From Nymphalis io (Eukaryota; Arthropoda; Insecta; Lepidoptera; Nymphalidae), in the NCBI RefSeq assembly GCF_905147045.1, contig NC_065901.1, positions 1,798,001-1,862,000 of the forward strand: a DNA stretch of 64,000 bases. Reading direction: 5' to 3'. Both the position numbers and the translations under genes were made by a program. Positions 25,683 through 38,082 of this stretch are shown here, piece after piece (within the stretch, counting starts at the first letter, position 1; every line of letters starts with the position of its first letter). The notes under the pieces were generated by a model that saw only the letters and a program-made list of their open reading frames with translations, ran no database searches and was not told the DNA's origin.

Positions 25683-26964
25683 CTTACTTTTTTTCGGTTT
25701 TAGTATTTCGTTTCGTAGTACATAAAAACTGCCATGACATATCATTATTATATATTATGATTATCTATCATTCGATTCTATTTTTATTAATCCCAAAACC
25801 AATCAATTTGAAACGTCACGTCTTATCTCCATATCTTATCTTAAATGGATAGAGAATTCTAAAAAAAATGATTAATACTCCCTAAACAATAAAGCATTCA
25901 TCGTAGCGATTGAACCGTGAACATTTGCATTTGAACAATACTTCCGCGTGCAAAATGCCAGAAATGATTCTAAATATTGTAAAAATTATTATTGTCGTTG
26001 AAAAATAACTTCTAAATCCAATCGGATAAAGTGGAATTTCGAAGGTACTAATTTATTAAGAAGGTAACTGGGTTCATGAACGGTGATACCATTGAACAAC
26101 TCCCATGACCCATAAAAATAACAAATGATTTTGTCTAACCTAAGTTCCGTATAAAATGTAAGTAATATAAAAATCATATAAAATACATGTTTAGTAACTT
26201 TTTTTCTGATTTTCATTCAGTTTTAAAAACAGTGTCCCACAAAATAATTACTTACTTACTAAGTAATCTGAATTAATGGCGAAGTACATATCGACATTTC
26301 TGGATAAGCTCTTTTTTACAAACACATAATATTGTACATATGTGTATATCACATAGTTAATGGCGCATTGATGGCATAAAAAGGAGTTCACACTTCTTAA
26401 AGTGTCAGTCAGTGTCTATCGATTATGGCTACCAGTGTCCTTCAGAATTTATTATCACTTCGTATTATCAAACTGGAGTTCATTAATTGCTGACACGCTT
26501 ACAATACATAATACAAACAAAGTTATCGTCGATAAACATTTTTATACCTAACCATATTAACTATCACCTTAAAAACTGTCTAATTTTAATTACAAATAGC
26601 ATTGCTACTTCAATCCGTCTGAACACATAAACAGAAGCGTTTACATATATACTTAATTAAAAATTTCACAATCGTAATCAACGGAAAATAAATCTAAAAT
26701 CACAGTTCCTTATTCGTATTAAAATCCAATAAACACGAGTTATCTTAAAATAATAATCAGAGATTAACGATTACGAAGAAATAACATTCGTAAAGAATTT
26801 CTGATTGATAAAAATATATTTAAATTATTGTGATTATAATAATGTAATAATGTGTAAGTCAAAATGCATTTATAACATTATTAGGTCATCGATATAAATA
26901 ATCGGATTATATTATATATGTCCCTTTATGACGTGTGAACAATTGTTCTATTAAATTCCGTAAC
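25683..26964. other. AT-rich DNA, no gene seen
   Basis: No coding gene or recognisable repeat. Confidence 0.4.
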
Positions 26965-27214
26965 CGTAACAGCCTGTGAATGTCCCACTGCTGGGCTAAA
27001 GGCCTCCTCTCCTCTTTTTGAGGAGAAGGTTTGGAGCTTATTCCACCACCCTGCTCCAATGCGGGTTGGTGGAATACACATGTGGCAGAATTTCAGTGAA
27101 ATTAGACACATGCAGGTTTCCTCACGATGTTTTCCTTCACCGTAAAGCTCGAGATGAATTATAATCACAAATTAAGCACATGAAAATTCCACTGGGCCAT
27201 CTCGGCTCATTAAA
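26965..27214 (-). repeat. SINE family B
   Basis: In complement: AACAGCCTGTGAATGTCCCA, TTTGAGGAGAAGGTTTGGAG, CATGCAGGTTTCCTCACGAT, ending at GGGCCATCTCGGC. Lacks the B-box portion (short internal deletion next to CCACTGGGCC). Confidence 0.85.
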
Positions 27215-28034
27215 TTCAAGAAGATGAAATACACGCTTGTCACGTCAATTGTCTAAATTCAAAGCGGGTGTAACTGCAAAGCGCAGATATTTATACTATA
27301 CTAAAACAGTCTCCGAAACGCTCTGCAATTTCTGTTATCATTTTTATTTATAATAAGCTTTAGCAGTTTTTTCACTTAGTTATTACAAATAAAAAAAAAC
27401 GTAAGTTCTATATTCTGTGCATTTTTTACACACTAACACTGTTTATATAAAAAAATCCTTTAATCTTCAAATATGAGTCAATCTGATTACTTGTTAAAAC
27501 AACAATGCTCAAAATGCAGGCTCAGCAGTAGGAAATTGACAGTCCTTTACTTTTTTTTACTTATCACTTCAAAGCGCCGCTTGTTATTTCTTTCATCTAA
27601 ATAAGATGTTATTTCTTTTACCTGTCAATACACTAGCTCACTTACTATTCAAACAAACACTAACTATTGATTTTAAGCGGTAGAATAATAGTGGGGTATA
27701 CGAACCCTGAGAGATACAAAGTTCTTTTACCAGAACAAAATGTATTAACATTTTTATAGTTCCCTTATCAAAACGTTACAATGTATAAATTTGGGAAGCT
27801 GTGTCGCGTTTATTATAAAACGTATCCAAACAACTCAATTTAGCTCGCAAAATAGTTTTGAATAATACATTCTACACATGAAATAGTTTGTAATAAAGCT
27901 TGACAATAAATATTTTCATATCACTAAAGTAGAAATTGTTTGTTTTTATTTGTAACAATTTACAATTGCATATTACAAGCTAGATTGGGAGGGCAAATGG
28001 TAGGTAGCTTATGTGTTACGTCAGGGTGGAATGT
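27215..28034. other. AT-rich DNA, no gene seen
   Basis: Nothing recognised. Confidence 0.4.
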
Positions 28035-28245
28035 TATTCACGGTAGCATGCGAAAGCGATCCCGTGGCGCTCCTTCTTAAGACGGAAAGGGTACCGCTGG
28101 TTTTTTAGTGGGTATTCCGATGTTCGGGGCGCACTTGGCGCCTTGGACACCAGCGAGCCCCACATCTCACACACCTCCCCACTGCTTCCGTGGGGGAAAC
28201 GCGTAACGCATTTTTCTAGCGTAAAAAGAAAAAAAAAAGAAAAGG
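28035..28245 (+). mobile_element. Family E: GC-rich 3' end of a non-LTR element
   Basis: CACGGTAGCATGCGAAAGCG, ATTCCGATGTTCGGGGCGCA, GGACACC and a terminal A-rich tail. The same sequence in the opposite orientation is nested in a SINE at 41172-41397. GC content far above its surroundings. Confidence 0.75.
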
Positions 28246-28541
28246 GTTGAATGTTATGTCTTTTCCATGATTTGAGTTTGGGCCGCTATGACGTCGTGTT
28301 TAAAGTCATCTAGTATAACAAGCTATTAGCCTTCCCATATATCACAATTACTTCATCACTTGTCTGTTCTTCAACTGTGTGAAGACAAAGGGAGGGCTTA
28401 AGAAGAAGACTGTCTTCACGATCGTATCTTGGTGTTAGTTTTTTCTTACAGATTATGTCCGTCAGCTCAAGAACGAATCCACGAGCGACCACTTTACATT
28501 TTGTTGTATAAAAAAAAGGGTATTGTATAATTATTATTTTT

Positions 28542-28812
28542 ATTTTTCAGATAGGCGGACGAGCGAATGGGTAACATGATGGTAAGTAGTTACCAACGCC
28601 AAAAGACAATGTAAGAAATGTTAACCATCGCTTGCATCGGCAATGGACCTTGGAAACTAAGATGTTATGTCTATTGTGCCTGTAATTACACTGGCTCACT
28701 CATCCTTTAAACCGGAACACAATAAAACCAAGTATTGTGCTGTTTTGCGGTAGAATATCTGATGAGTGGGTGGTACCTACCCAGATGAGCTTGCATAAAC
28801 CCCTACCACCAT
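28542..28812 (-). repeat. SINE-like family A
   Basis: Antisense copy: GGTAACATGATGGTAAGTAG, TAATTACACTGGCTCACTCA, GGTAGAATATCTGATGAGTG, GGTGGTACCTACCCAGATGA. Confidence 0.9.
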
Positions 28813-29159
28813 TATTTATGATCTTATTGCTCTAGGACCCAAGGGTTAAATCGATTGATGTTGCTTACATTTAAACTCGATTTTATTTAATGTCAAATAA
28901 AAATATTTAGACAAAAATTATAACTAAAATTATAAATTCAAGTGGGAGTGAGTTTGGTTATTTATTTGTTTGCTTTTTACGATTTCACGCTACTCAAACA
29001 AGCATCAGGAAAGTATGTCAGGACACACAGGTGTATAACACGCAGGTGAAGCCGCGGGAAACTAGTATTAAAATATATTTGATTAAATAGTTAAAATATG
29101 GGCACTGTTTTAATTAGAAGACGAGTAAATAACTACTCGATGGAATATTTACTGGTGGT

Positions 29160-29189
29160 AAATATATATATATATATATATATAATAAA

Positions 29190-29221
<32 letters not shown>

Positions 29222-29227
29222 TTTATT
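29160..29227. repeat. (TA)n with AATAAAG/CTTTATT palindrome
   Basis: A TA run, then AATAAAG (29184-29190), 30 bases of TA and CTTTATT (29221-29227). The same arms flank the TA run at 43579. Confidence 0.9.
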
Positions 29228-29499
29228 CCATTAAGTAGCCATTGACCTAATAGCAATATTTAAAACGCAAAGTCTTGTTATAAGTTATTTATATAAGTAA
29301 AGATGGTGATTGAAAAGATTGAGTCATAGATAGTGGTTATAACATCAGCATAAAACTAGTACTTGAGCATGCACCGAATGGAGCCATTATTGAGTCTGCT
29401 GAATTCGCAACACTACTTTCCTTCTCGACTAGACTGATAAAGAGGTAAGCGAAGTGTTAATTATGAACACGCTTACAAAGGCATTTTTTAAAAATCTAT

Positions 29500-29625
29500 A
29501 GTAAGAACGCTCTGATGGTAAGTGATCACCACCGTCCAAAATTATTAACCACTCACTCTGTGTCTTAACCTTGGGAATTAAAACGTTACGTCTTCGTGAA
29601 ATTACATTGACCACAAATATTAATG
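29500..29625 (-). repeat. SINE-like family A, degenerate
   Basis: CTGATGGTAAGTGATCACCA, AACCTTGGGAATTAAAACG and AAATTACATTGACC trace family A in antisense. Confidence 0.5.
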
Positions 29626-30089
29626 AACTCCTGAATACATACACACAAACACACACACATATGCACACACACACACATTCAAACACTTTTATTTAACCCT
29701 TTTCCATCATAGATTAAAGTTATTATAGCCAACATCCATAAAGTAGGTTAAGGTCTTCTCTCCGTTTCGCGGTATATCACTGCCTTGAAAACGTTTGTTA
29801 TTCCCCAAGCGCGATTCACATTTGCTCCGGTGTCCCTCAGCCTATAAATTCATACGGATTTCGGAACGACCGTGTTAACTGCGGCAGGCAATAACCTGTC
29901 CTTCTGCCTGATTTACGTCACACGCCATCAACAACGGGATGTTTCGGCAGTTTCAAGCGTGCATTATTACGATAGTCAAATTCAATTATTTAACATGGAA
30001 TTAAAATATTTATTATGTATGCGTATGTATGTCTATTATTAAATATAAAGCATCTTCTCCTGGCAAAATTTCGACAACTGCATGGCTGC

Positions 30090-30335
30090 AGTTAATATTA
30101 AAAACTTATCTATGCTGGAGATATTATAGTGCATAAGTTTATGTGCTAATACAGTTGTGTTCTTTATTCCCTCACTCTCATAGCCATGTGACAGCAATGC
30201 GATACAACAAAAGAGACATAAGGTGCAGGTCAACGGCTTTACGTATTTTGCAGGGCAAGGGAACTGAGCCAAGGTACCTTCTAACTCTTAACTACCACCT
30301 AAACAGAAAAACCTAATTAATTTTATTAACCTTGG
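30090..30335 (-). repeat. SINE family C, diverged
   Basis: GAGATATTATAGTGCATA, TTTATTCCCTCACTCTCATA and CAACGGCTTTACGTATTTTG match family C in complement. Confidence 0.75.
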
Positions 30336-30421
30336 ATTCAAAACCAGATCCAAGGAATCTTATAAGCTAATAACAACGAAGCAGTTCATGTTCATAGTAA
30401 AAATATAATAATTATTAAAAT

Positions 30422-30724
30422 TTACTAGGTGGCAGAGCTTTGTACAAGCCCGTTTATATATATAACAACCACTCATCAGATATTCTACCGCCACACAGCA
30501 ATACTTAGTATATAGTTGCGTCCCTGTTTGAAGGATGAGTGAGTCAGCACTACAGGCACAAGGGACAAAACATCTTACTTCCAAAGCTTGGTGGCGCATT
30601 TGTAATTTAAAATAACATTATGGTAAATATTTCTAAGATCACCAATGTATATGGGCGGTTGTGACGACTTACCATCACGTGGCCCGTTTACCCGTCCGAA
30701 TATCTATAACATTTTTTTTTAAAT
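30422..30724 (+). repeat. SINE-like family A, older copy
   Basis: ACTAGGTGGCAGAGCTTTGT head, ACCACTCATCAGATATTCTA, GCACAAGGGACAAAACATCT, GTGACGACTTACCATCACGT; poly(A)-type end altered. Confidence 0.85.
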
Positions 30725-30804
30725 GATTCAAGTAGGCTCTTATAGCACTTTCTAAACGTCAGATTTAAAAAAATGATATGTTAAATTAAATGTAGATCTA
30801 CCGC

Positions 30805-32308
30805 TGGTTTGGAATATAACTCCAACCAGTCCAGGCCAGAAATGGCCAGTAAAAAAGGGGATCGGTCTGACCCGGCAAATTATCGACCAATAGCTATCAC
30901 CTCAGTACTTTGTAAGGTGATGGAACGGATTCTAAACAACCAACTGATCCATTACCTAGAAGATCACTGTTTAATTAATGATCGTCAGTACGGGTTTCGA
31001 CCAAAACGGTCCACAGGTGATCTTCTAGCGTACGTAACGCACCTCTGGGGTGAAGCTATCGACAAGCATGGAGAATCGTTGGCTCTCAGCCTCGATATCT
31101 CCAAGGCTTTCGACAGGGTCTGGCACAGAAGTCTTCTCTCCAAGCTTCCGGCATATGGTCTGCCTGCTCAGCTATGCACCTGGATTGCCAGCTTCCTACA
31201 CAAGCGTAGCCTTCGTGTTTTAGTAGATGGTTGCGCTTCACAATTCTATGTAGTGAATGCTGGGGTCCCCCTAGGGATCTGTGCTATCTCCCACACTCTT
31301 TCTTTTGCATATCAATGATATACTCTCTTGGGAACATACATTGCTATGCAGATGATAGTACAGTGCATAGTGGATACCACGGACGTGCAGTGGCTGGGCG
31401 GGCGGAAACTGAGGAGAGGCGGGAGAATCTTGTCATTGCACTCGATAGGACGTTAGAGCTCATAGCCAAATGGGGTTCTGATAATCTTGTTGAGTTTAAT
31501 GCCAAGAAAACACAGGTATGCGCTCTCACAGCGAAAAAGTCACCATTTTACCCTCACCCTGTGGCACACCGCTGATGATACAAAGCAAAATCGCCATGCT
31601 GGGGATGGACGTTCGCTGCGACCTTAGTCCAAGGGATTACATCGAGGCTATTATAAAAACAGCTTCACGGAAACTCGGAGTTCTGAACAAGGTGCGGCGT
31701 TTTTTCACGCCACAACAACTGTGCCTGTTATACAAAACACAGGTACGGTCTTGCGTTGAATATTGCTCGCACCTTTGGGATGGCTCCGCTAAGTACCTAC
31801 TCGAGGCCGTGGACCGGTTGCAGCGACGTGCAGTACGCATTATTTTCGACGTAAAGGTCACAAACACCCTTGAACCTTTACAATTGCGTCGCGAGATAGC
31901 AGCACTGAGCGCTTTCTATCGACTGTATCACGGCGAGTGCTCTGAGGAATTATTCTCTCTAATTCCTGCTTCCTCCTTCCTTCTTAAGTCCACGCGAGCT
32001 GGTTCTCGATGTCACCGCCTAACTGTGACATCAATTCCATCGCGCACAAAGAAATTAGGCAACTTCTTTCTTTGTCGCACTACCAAAAAATGGAATTCCT
32101 TACCAGCTCACGTGTTCCCCTCCTCTTACAACCCGGGTTCCTTCAAACGAGGCGTGAAGAGGCATCTTGCGGGCCGGCAAGGCGGTGACGGCTAGTACAG
32201 AACATTCTTCCCGACTGTACTGGCCGTCGTCGCGTTTGGACTCTACTACCACTTACCATCAGGTGGAGTAGAGTCATTTGCCATCCCGGACATATTAAAA
32301 AAAAAATG
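30805..32308 (+). mobile_element. Jockey-type LINE, 5'-truncated and frameshifted reverse transcriptase
   Basis: Longest LINE piece here. RT motifs in order: DPANYRPIAITSVLCKVMER (~30870), GFRPKRSTGDLL, the block A aspartates in LSLDISKAFDRVWH (~31090), GVPLG (~31264) and the catalytic YADD box (~31350), then the C-terminal region shared with 19581 and 23880. Frame changes near 31275, 31325 and 31545 break the protein, and the endonuclease domain is absent, so it is dead. Ends CATCCCGGACATATTAAAA with poly(A). Confidence 0.92.
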
Positions 32309-32344
32309 CTGATGTATCAGAATTTTATCCGATATACATATAAA

Positions 32345-32478
32345 GCACATGTTTCCTCACGATATTCTTCGCAAATATAAATATAAAGTAAACTACTTGG
32401 AAACTCAGTTCATGCCGTGAACCCATGGTTTTTAGTTGACATCCAAGTATTCTAACCACTTAACCAACTCGGCTCAAA
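32345..32478 (-). repeat. SINE family B, 5' half, diverged
   Basis: GTTTCCTCACGAT, GAACCCATGG and AACCACTTAACCAACTCGGC correspond to the head and first part of family B in complement. Confidence 0.55.
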
Positions 32479-33302
32479 AACTCTTAATTAAAACCTAAAA
32501 TTACTAATTATGATTCGTTTCTAAAAAAAACCCTTCTAAAAAGGAAGTGTTCGCATGAACGCAAACAGGCAATTCGTAACAAAATAATGTATACTGTTAT
32601 TGATATAATAGATTCAAAAAAACTTCCAAACGCTCACTTTTAACTTAGTTGAACATAAGTAATAATTTATCCAAGTTACCAATCAACATTATTCATAACG
32701 TTCGCAAACATTTGTTTCAATTTACATTTCAAGTTAAAAACATCAGTGCATTTGTTCATTGGAAAAAAAATGTATTTTCGCTCCAATACTTTTTCATTCG
32801 ACTCCGTCAAATAACAAATAAACACTCCGCCAATGCAATTAATCAATGGTAGAGCTACGTTCGTCCAGTAAACAATAAAACACAGTTGTAAATAACAAAT
32901 AAAGAAATTCGTGTTTTTTTGGTATGGCAACCTCTTCTCGACGTTTTTTTTTTTATTGCACCAAATCGGTTAAAGAAGCGGGCGGCGCATTCACCTTAAT
33001 CCAATATATATTTCTTTCCTTTTTACTTTTTATACCTGTACTAATTTTATTTTGGTCTCGTTAGGATCATTGACTGAAATAGAAAACCAAAGCATAGTTA
33101 TGTAATATTCTAATTAAAGATTTGGTCAAAAATTTAAAATCAAAGTTTATTTTTACTCACGTAGATTTTTATATTTACTTTGATATTATATGAGTCAAAC
33201 ATGAAGCTGTCGCCGTGTGATTAACTACACAAAACATAAATTTAGTAAGTGACCAAATTCAACGGAGAATAGCCAAAAGTACGGAAGACATATTATTCTC
33301 TA
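32479..33302. other. AT-rich DNA, no gene seen
   Basis: Overlapping opposed short frames at 32649-32930 have no recognisable features. Confidence 0.4.
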
Positions 33303-33597
33303 TTTTTTTTACATTATAGGTAGGCGGACGAGCATATGGGCCACCTGATGGTAGGTGGTCACCAACGCCCATAGACATTGGCATTGTAAGAAATGTTAAC
33401 CATCGCTAACATCGTCAATGTGCCACCAACCTTGGGAACTAAGATGTTATGTCCCTTGTGCCTGTAATTACACTGGCTCACTCACCCTTCAAACCGGAAC
33501 ACAACAATACCAAGTACTGCTGTTTTGCGGTAGAATATCTGATGAGAGGGTGGTACCTACTCAGACGAGCTTGCACAAACCCCTCCCACCAGTATTG
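33303..33597 (-). repeat. SINE-like family A
   Basis: Antisense copy from TTTTTTACATTATAGGTAGGCGG to CAGACGAGCTTGCACAAACC. Forms an inverted pair with the next copy ~190 bases away. Confidence 0.92.
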
Positions 33598-33787
33598 GTT
33601 GATTGCCACTTTGTGTTTCGTCTCAAAATCTCAAATCAGTCCGTTTTGTTGTTATAAGGCCAATCAAAATCAAGATTATTCCTTCATTTTATTTATTTTA
33701 ACGATTATTTTAGTATATCAGTTAAGCCACAGGCCCTGATCTCTCCAATTATGCTTGATTCCCGAACCATCGATCTGTGTGAGAAAA

Positions 33788-34130
33788 TTTTACTGGTGGT
33801 AGGACTTTGTGCTACTTGTGGTAGGGCTTTGTGTAATACTGGTGGTAGGGCTTTGTGCAAGCTCGCCTGGGTAGGTACCACCCACTCATCAGATATTCTA
33901 CCGCAAAACAGCAATACTTGATATTGTTATGTTCCGGTTTGAAGGGTGAGTGAGCCAGTGTAATTACAGGCACAAAAGACAAAAAATCTTAGTTCCCAAG
34001 GTTGGTGGCGCATTGGCTATGTAAGCGATGGTTGACATTTCTTACAATGCCAATGTCTAAGGGCGTTTGGTGACCACTTACCATCAGGTGGCCCATATGC
34101 TCGTCCGCCTACCTATTCTATAAAAAAAAA
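33788..34130 (+). repeat. SINE-like family A with triplicated head
   Basis: The start GGTGGTAGGGCTTTGTG occurs three times in tandem (33793-33860, slightly varied) before a normal body CTGGGTAGGTACCACCCACT and a CTATTCTATAAAAAA end. Confidence 0.92.
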
Positions 34131-34796
34131 CTACGATACACCAGAAAACAGATACATACTAAATACAAATCAATCGATTTCGTATTCAAATTTTCAATAC
34201 AATAAAGAAAAATTCTCACTTGACAACATCAACATTAAAATACGTTTAAATTATGTTATATGAAAGCAAATAACTCAGTTTGCGTTCCGACATTCGTTGA
34301 TTTTAGAACGTTTTTCCCTAACTGAATGGGGTGTTAATGGCGTGTAGATAAATTGACATTTACTTTAGCAATTGTGGAAGCTTTCTGGATCTCTTTTATA
34401 CAAATTGGTTCGTTTAGCCCTTCTTTCGAATGGTTTGAAACATCCATGACTCATGCTTTAAAATATATTTTATAACGTTCGAAATCGATTTACAAATTTA
34501 AATATATAAAAAGAGCTGACCTTCGCTAGACTTTAAAATACAAAACAGAGGTTCTTTTTTTACAAATTTAATATATATCTTTATATTGTTATTAAGAAAT
34601 TGCTTAAAATATTTTTATATAATAAACATCTAACTAAACAAATAAATTTAGTGTAAAAATTATGAAATGTTCTATTAATCTAATCAATGACTTCTGCATA
34701 TCGTTTGTATCTAATTTGATAAAATTCTTCACACTAATTCAAATATTTGTATTACGATCGTACTTAAGTAGATCGTATTATTATTAGGTATAATGT
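34131..34796. other. AT-rich DNA, no gene seen
   Basis: Nothing recognised. Confidence 0.4.
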
Positions 34797-35072
34797 TCTT
34801 TTTTAATACACACAAGCAAACGGGCCACCTGATTATAACTGGTCACCACTGACCAAAGACATTGGCAATGTTAGAAATATTAACCGTCTCTATCGCCAAC
34901 GCACCACCAACCTTGGGAACTAAAATGTTATGTCCCTTGTGCCTTTAGTTACATTGGCTCATTCACCCTTTAAACGGAACACAACAATACTTGGTATTAC
35001 TGCTTGGCGGTAGAATGTCTGATGAGTGGGTGGCATCTACCCAGATGGGCTTACACAAAGCCCTACCATAAA
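34797..35072 (-). repeat. SINE-like family A, older copy
   Basis: Antisense copy with GGGCCACCTGATTATAACTG, ACCAACCTTGGGAACTAAAA and GTAGAATGTCTGATGAGTGG. Confidence 0.88.
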
Positions 35073-35343
35073 ATAAGATAAGGAATGGGGCTTGTGCAGG
35101 TACAAGAGACATTATATATTAATCTCATATTTTGAGGCGCATTATTCATATAAGGATAGTCTATATTTAAAATCAAATTATTCTTTATTAAGCTAAGCTC
35201 TTATAAAGCTCTTTTGAACCTTAATTTCTCAAGATGAAACAAACCATTTACTGTGGTAACTAAAGCCCAATGTCTTTGACACATTAGGATATTTAAAAAA
35301 GCAAATAAAAAAAACTAAACAAAATATCAAATATATCAAACCA

Positions 35344-35346
35344 TTA

Positions 35347-35390
<44 letters not shown>

Positions 35391-35428
35391 TAAGTGCTGC
35401 GTATATATATATATATATATGTACGCAG
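35344..35428. repeat. Two adjacent TA-rich palindromes
   Basis: TTACC(TA)nGGTAA at 35344-35393, then CTGCGTA(TA)n...TACGCAG at 35397-35428; each has unique paired arms outside the TA run. Confidence 0.9.
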
Positions 35429-35698
35429 AACTATCACACTAGAAGTAACTTATCATATCCTACAGATCGCAATAAAAAGATTTATCAAAGATGATTGAAA
35501 TAAAATAGACAAAAACACTGTATTTTGTGTTGATTTCTGCATGATGTTAATATTGGTTATTGAACCTAAATCATTCTAAGGATTAAATTTGAATACTAAC
35601 CATTAAATAAATTTGCATATTTTATGAAAGAAACTCATTCACCAAATAGATAATAGATGTCAGTAATATTTTAGAAGTTTAATGTGTATTATATTGAC

Positions 35699-35972
35699 GA
35701 GCCGGTTGGCGTGGTTGGTAGATACGTGCCTTTTCACGCCGAAGGTTGTGGGTTCGATTCCCATCCAGAACAGATATATGTGTGATACACATGAACACGT
35801 CTGTTTGTCCTGAGTCTGGGTGTAATTATCTATATAAGTATGTATTTACAAAAGAAAAGTAGTATGTGTAGCATATCAGTTGTCTGGTTTCCATAGCACA
35901 AGCTTTGTACAAGCTTAATTTGGGATCAGATGGCCGTGTGTGAAAAATGTCCCAGGATATTATTATTATTAT
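35699..35972 (+). repeat. tRNA-derived SINE family F
   Basis: Head 35706-35778 looks like a tRNA, with a CTTTTCAC loop like tRNA-Glu and a perfect B box GGTTCGATTCC. Unrelated body follows (TCTGTTTGTCCTGAGTCTGG) and the copy ends in (ATT)n. A second copy is at 39742-40013 in reverse. Not a functional tRNA gene. Confidence 0.85.
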
Positions 35973-36028
35973 ATAAATAGTTTTTAATTAAAATATTGTA
36001 TAACTTATAATATTGTATAACTTATTGT

Positions 36029-36126
36029 AATATCCCAACCCGCATTGGAGCAGCGTGGTGGAATAAGCTCCAAACATTCTCCTCAAAAGGGAGAGGAGCA
36101 GTGGGACATTAACAGGATGTTACTGT
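36029..36126 (+). repeat. SINE family B, 3' part
   Basis: CCCGCATTGGAGCAGCGTGG, GAATAAGCTCCAAACATTCT, GTGGGACATTAACAGG. Confidence 0.85.
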
Positions 36127-36147
36127 ATTGTAATATCATATTATTAG

Positions 36148-36298
36148 AAAACAAGATAGAAATAGGTTTTAAAAAAAAAAAAATCAAAATAACTATACAA
36201 CAATAAAGTAAACGTATAACGACACATACAACTTACACACAAAAATAGAACAAAGGAATCAAAACTCAGCGACTGAAATATTATTTATGAGATTAATA
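36148..36298. repeat. Repeat H, uninterrupted copy
   Basis: Matches the two flanks of the LINE at 19581-20214 and so shows the empty site. Confidence 0.8.
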
Positions 36299-36469
36299 TA
36301 TTAAAATATTAAATAAGCTTTGTTTTGCTTTATTTATGGAGAGGTCACCTGTGTTTTGTTTTGTTTTACTTTTTTTATTATTAAGTTTGATGTGTATGTT
36401 TTTAATTATATCTGTTAGTTTGTCTAGAGTTTATATTTGTTAGTTTAAGCACTTAAATAGCTTATTTAG

Positions 36470-36735
36470 CTGGGTAGGTACCACCCACTCATCAGATATT
36501 CTACCGCAAAACAGCAATACTTGATATTGTTGTGTTCCGGTTTGAAGGGTGAGTGAGCCAGTGTAATTACAGGCACAAGGGACATAAAATCTTAGTTCCC
36601 AAGGTTGGTGGCGCATTGGCTATAAGCGATGGTTGACATTTCTTACAATGCCAATGTCTAAGAGCGTTTGGTGACCACTTACCATCAGGTGACCCATATG
36701 CTCGTCCACCTTCCTATTCTATAAAAAAAAAAAAA
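36470..36735 (+). repeat. SINE-like family A, 5'-truncated young copy
   Basis: Begins CTGGGTAGGTACCACCCACT without the usual head; ends CTATTCTATAAAAAAAA. Confidence 0.92.
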
Positions 36736-37182
36736 ATTTAAACAAACCAAACCTATACGGCTTACGGGTATCAAGAATAAAATAAACATAAATAATGTGT
36801 TAATCATTTATTATGCACTGAGAATAAAGTATGGATATCCATGGTAACAACTTATAATGTAAATTTTGTGAATAAAGGAACTACGCAGTGTTCTCTGTTT
36901 TCTAACTTCAGAAACTGCGGTAGCCATGAATGATTTGGGAACTACGTCTAGTCAATGACTCTCTTTATCCTTTGTTTTACGAATTAGCTATATATTTGAT
37001 TAGTTAAGGTATAATGAGTTTAACATTTCCAAATGAACAAAAGTATCAAAAAAATAAAATTATCATGTAAAGTCTTTGTGAAAATCTGCTTAACGTAACG
37101 ATTGACTGGCAGAAAAAGATAGATAATAGAGTTTAAATAAAGAATACATACTATATCATTTTTGTATAACCTGCAACTAATA
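36736..37182. other. AT-rich DNA, no gene seen
   Basis: Nothing recognised. Confidence 0.4.
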
Positions 37183-37560
37183 ATAATAATAATGTCCTCC
37201 AGACCGATTTCGACCACGGCGGCCAAACTCAAGACAGATTAGCTAACTGCGCAGGAGATATTATAGTGCATACGTGTATGCGCAAACACAGGTGCACTCT
37301 CTCTTCCCTCACTCTCATAAGCCGATGGAACGGGAACCCGACATGACCGGAAAAATTCAGGCGCAGGACCAACGGCTTTACGTGCTTTCCGAGGCACGGG
37401 AGTGTACAGGCTTCCAACTTCCAGACACCGGGCTACTACTGAGAATTTTCTGACAGAAAAACCTAATAACTTTTTTTTTATAAGGCCTACCTGGGAATTG
37501 AACCCAGGACCTCCGGGTCTGCGGCCTTACATCTAGCCTCTAGACCAACTAGGCAGTTAA
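37183..37560 (-). repeat. tRNA-derived SINE family C, near full length
   Basis: On the minus strand: a tRNA-like head with TGGTCTAGAGGCTA and GGTTCAATTCCC (B box), body with CCTCGGAAAGCACGTAAAGC, and an (ATT)n tail at 37183-37194. Best partner of the + copy at 42014. Confidence 0.88.
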
Positions 37561-38082
37561 CCTAACTAAATCAATAATACTAATTCTGGTTATTATTTTG
37601 TAGTAAATCAATACTGTTGCGTTGATCATCAATATCGTTGAGCCTCACGAGTTAGCCACGATAGATTAATATGTGTGCAGATCTTGGGGTCATGGCGGTC
37701 TGGAGTGGAAGATGTTTTCGTATCACAACATCCCTATAATATATATGTCTACCCGTCTCTATCTGTCCGACCATTATTCCATTCGCGCAATGTTTTGTCA
37801 ATTCAGGTTTATTCACAAGACACTTCCATTATATTTATTGTTCTGTATACACAATGTTAAGGGTACTTTACACTGGTGACGTTAGCTATCAATCATGTAG
37901 AATATGATTTATAGGCTGCGTTTGTATGCGTAAATCGATTAAACAATTTATTATTATAGATAAGAATAACAATACATCACCATCCAGTAGCTTACATGAT
38001 TTTTTTATCAAAATAAACTCTTAATAAACATTAGTTTACAAATTATAATTTCTATCATTTTTTGGCTCTGTGAGTGAATAGT
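37561..38082. other. AT-rich DNA, no gene seen
   Basis: Two overlapping short frames at 37673-37879 show no features of a real exon. Confidence 0.4.

Noticed and set aside
29640..29690. CA-rich frame as coding
   Set aside because: A (CA)n-like microsatellite at the end of a degenerate repeat; the predicted Cys/Val-rich peptide is low complexity.
35706..35778. tRNA gene
   Set aside because: The tRNA-like head is fused to a repeated body with an (ATT)n tail, and a second identical arrangement exists at 39742-40013, so it is a SINE head.
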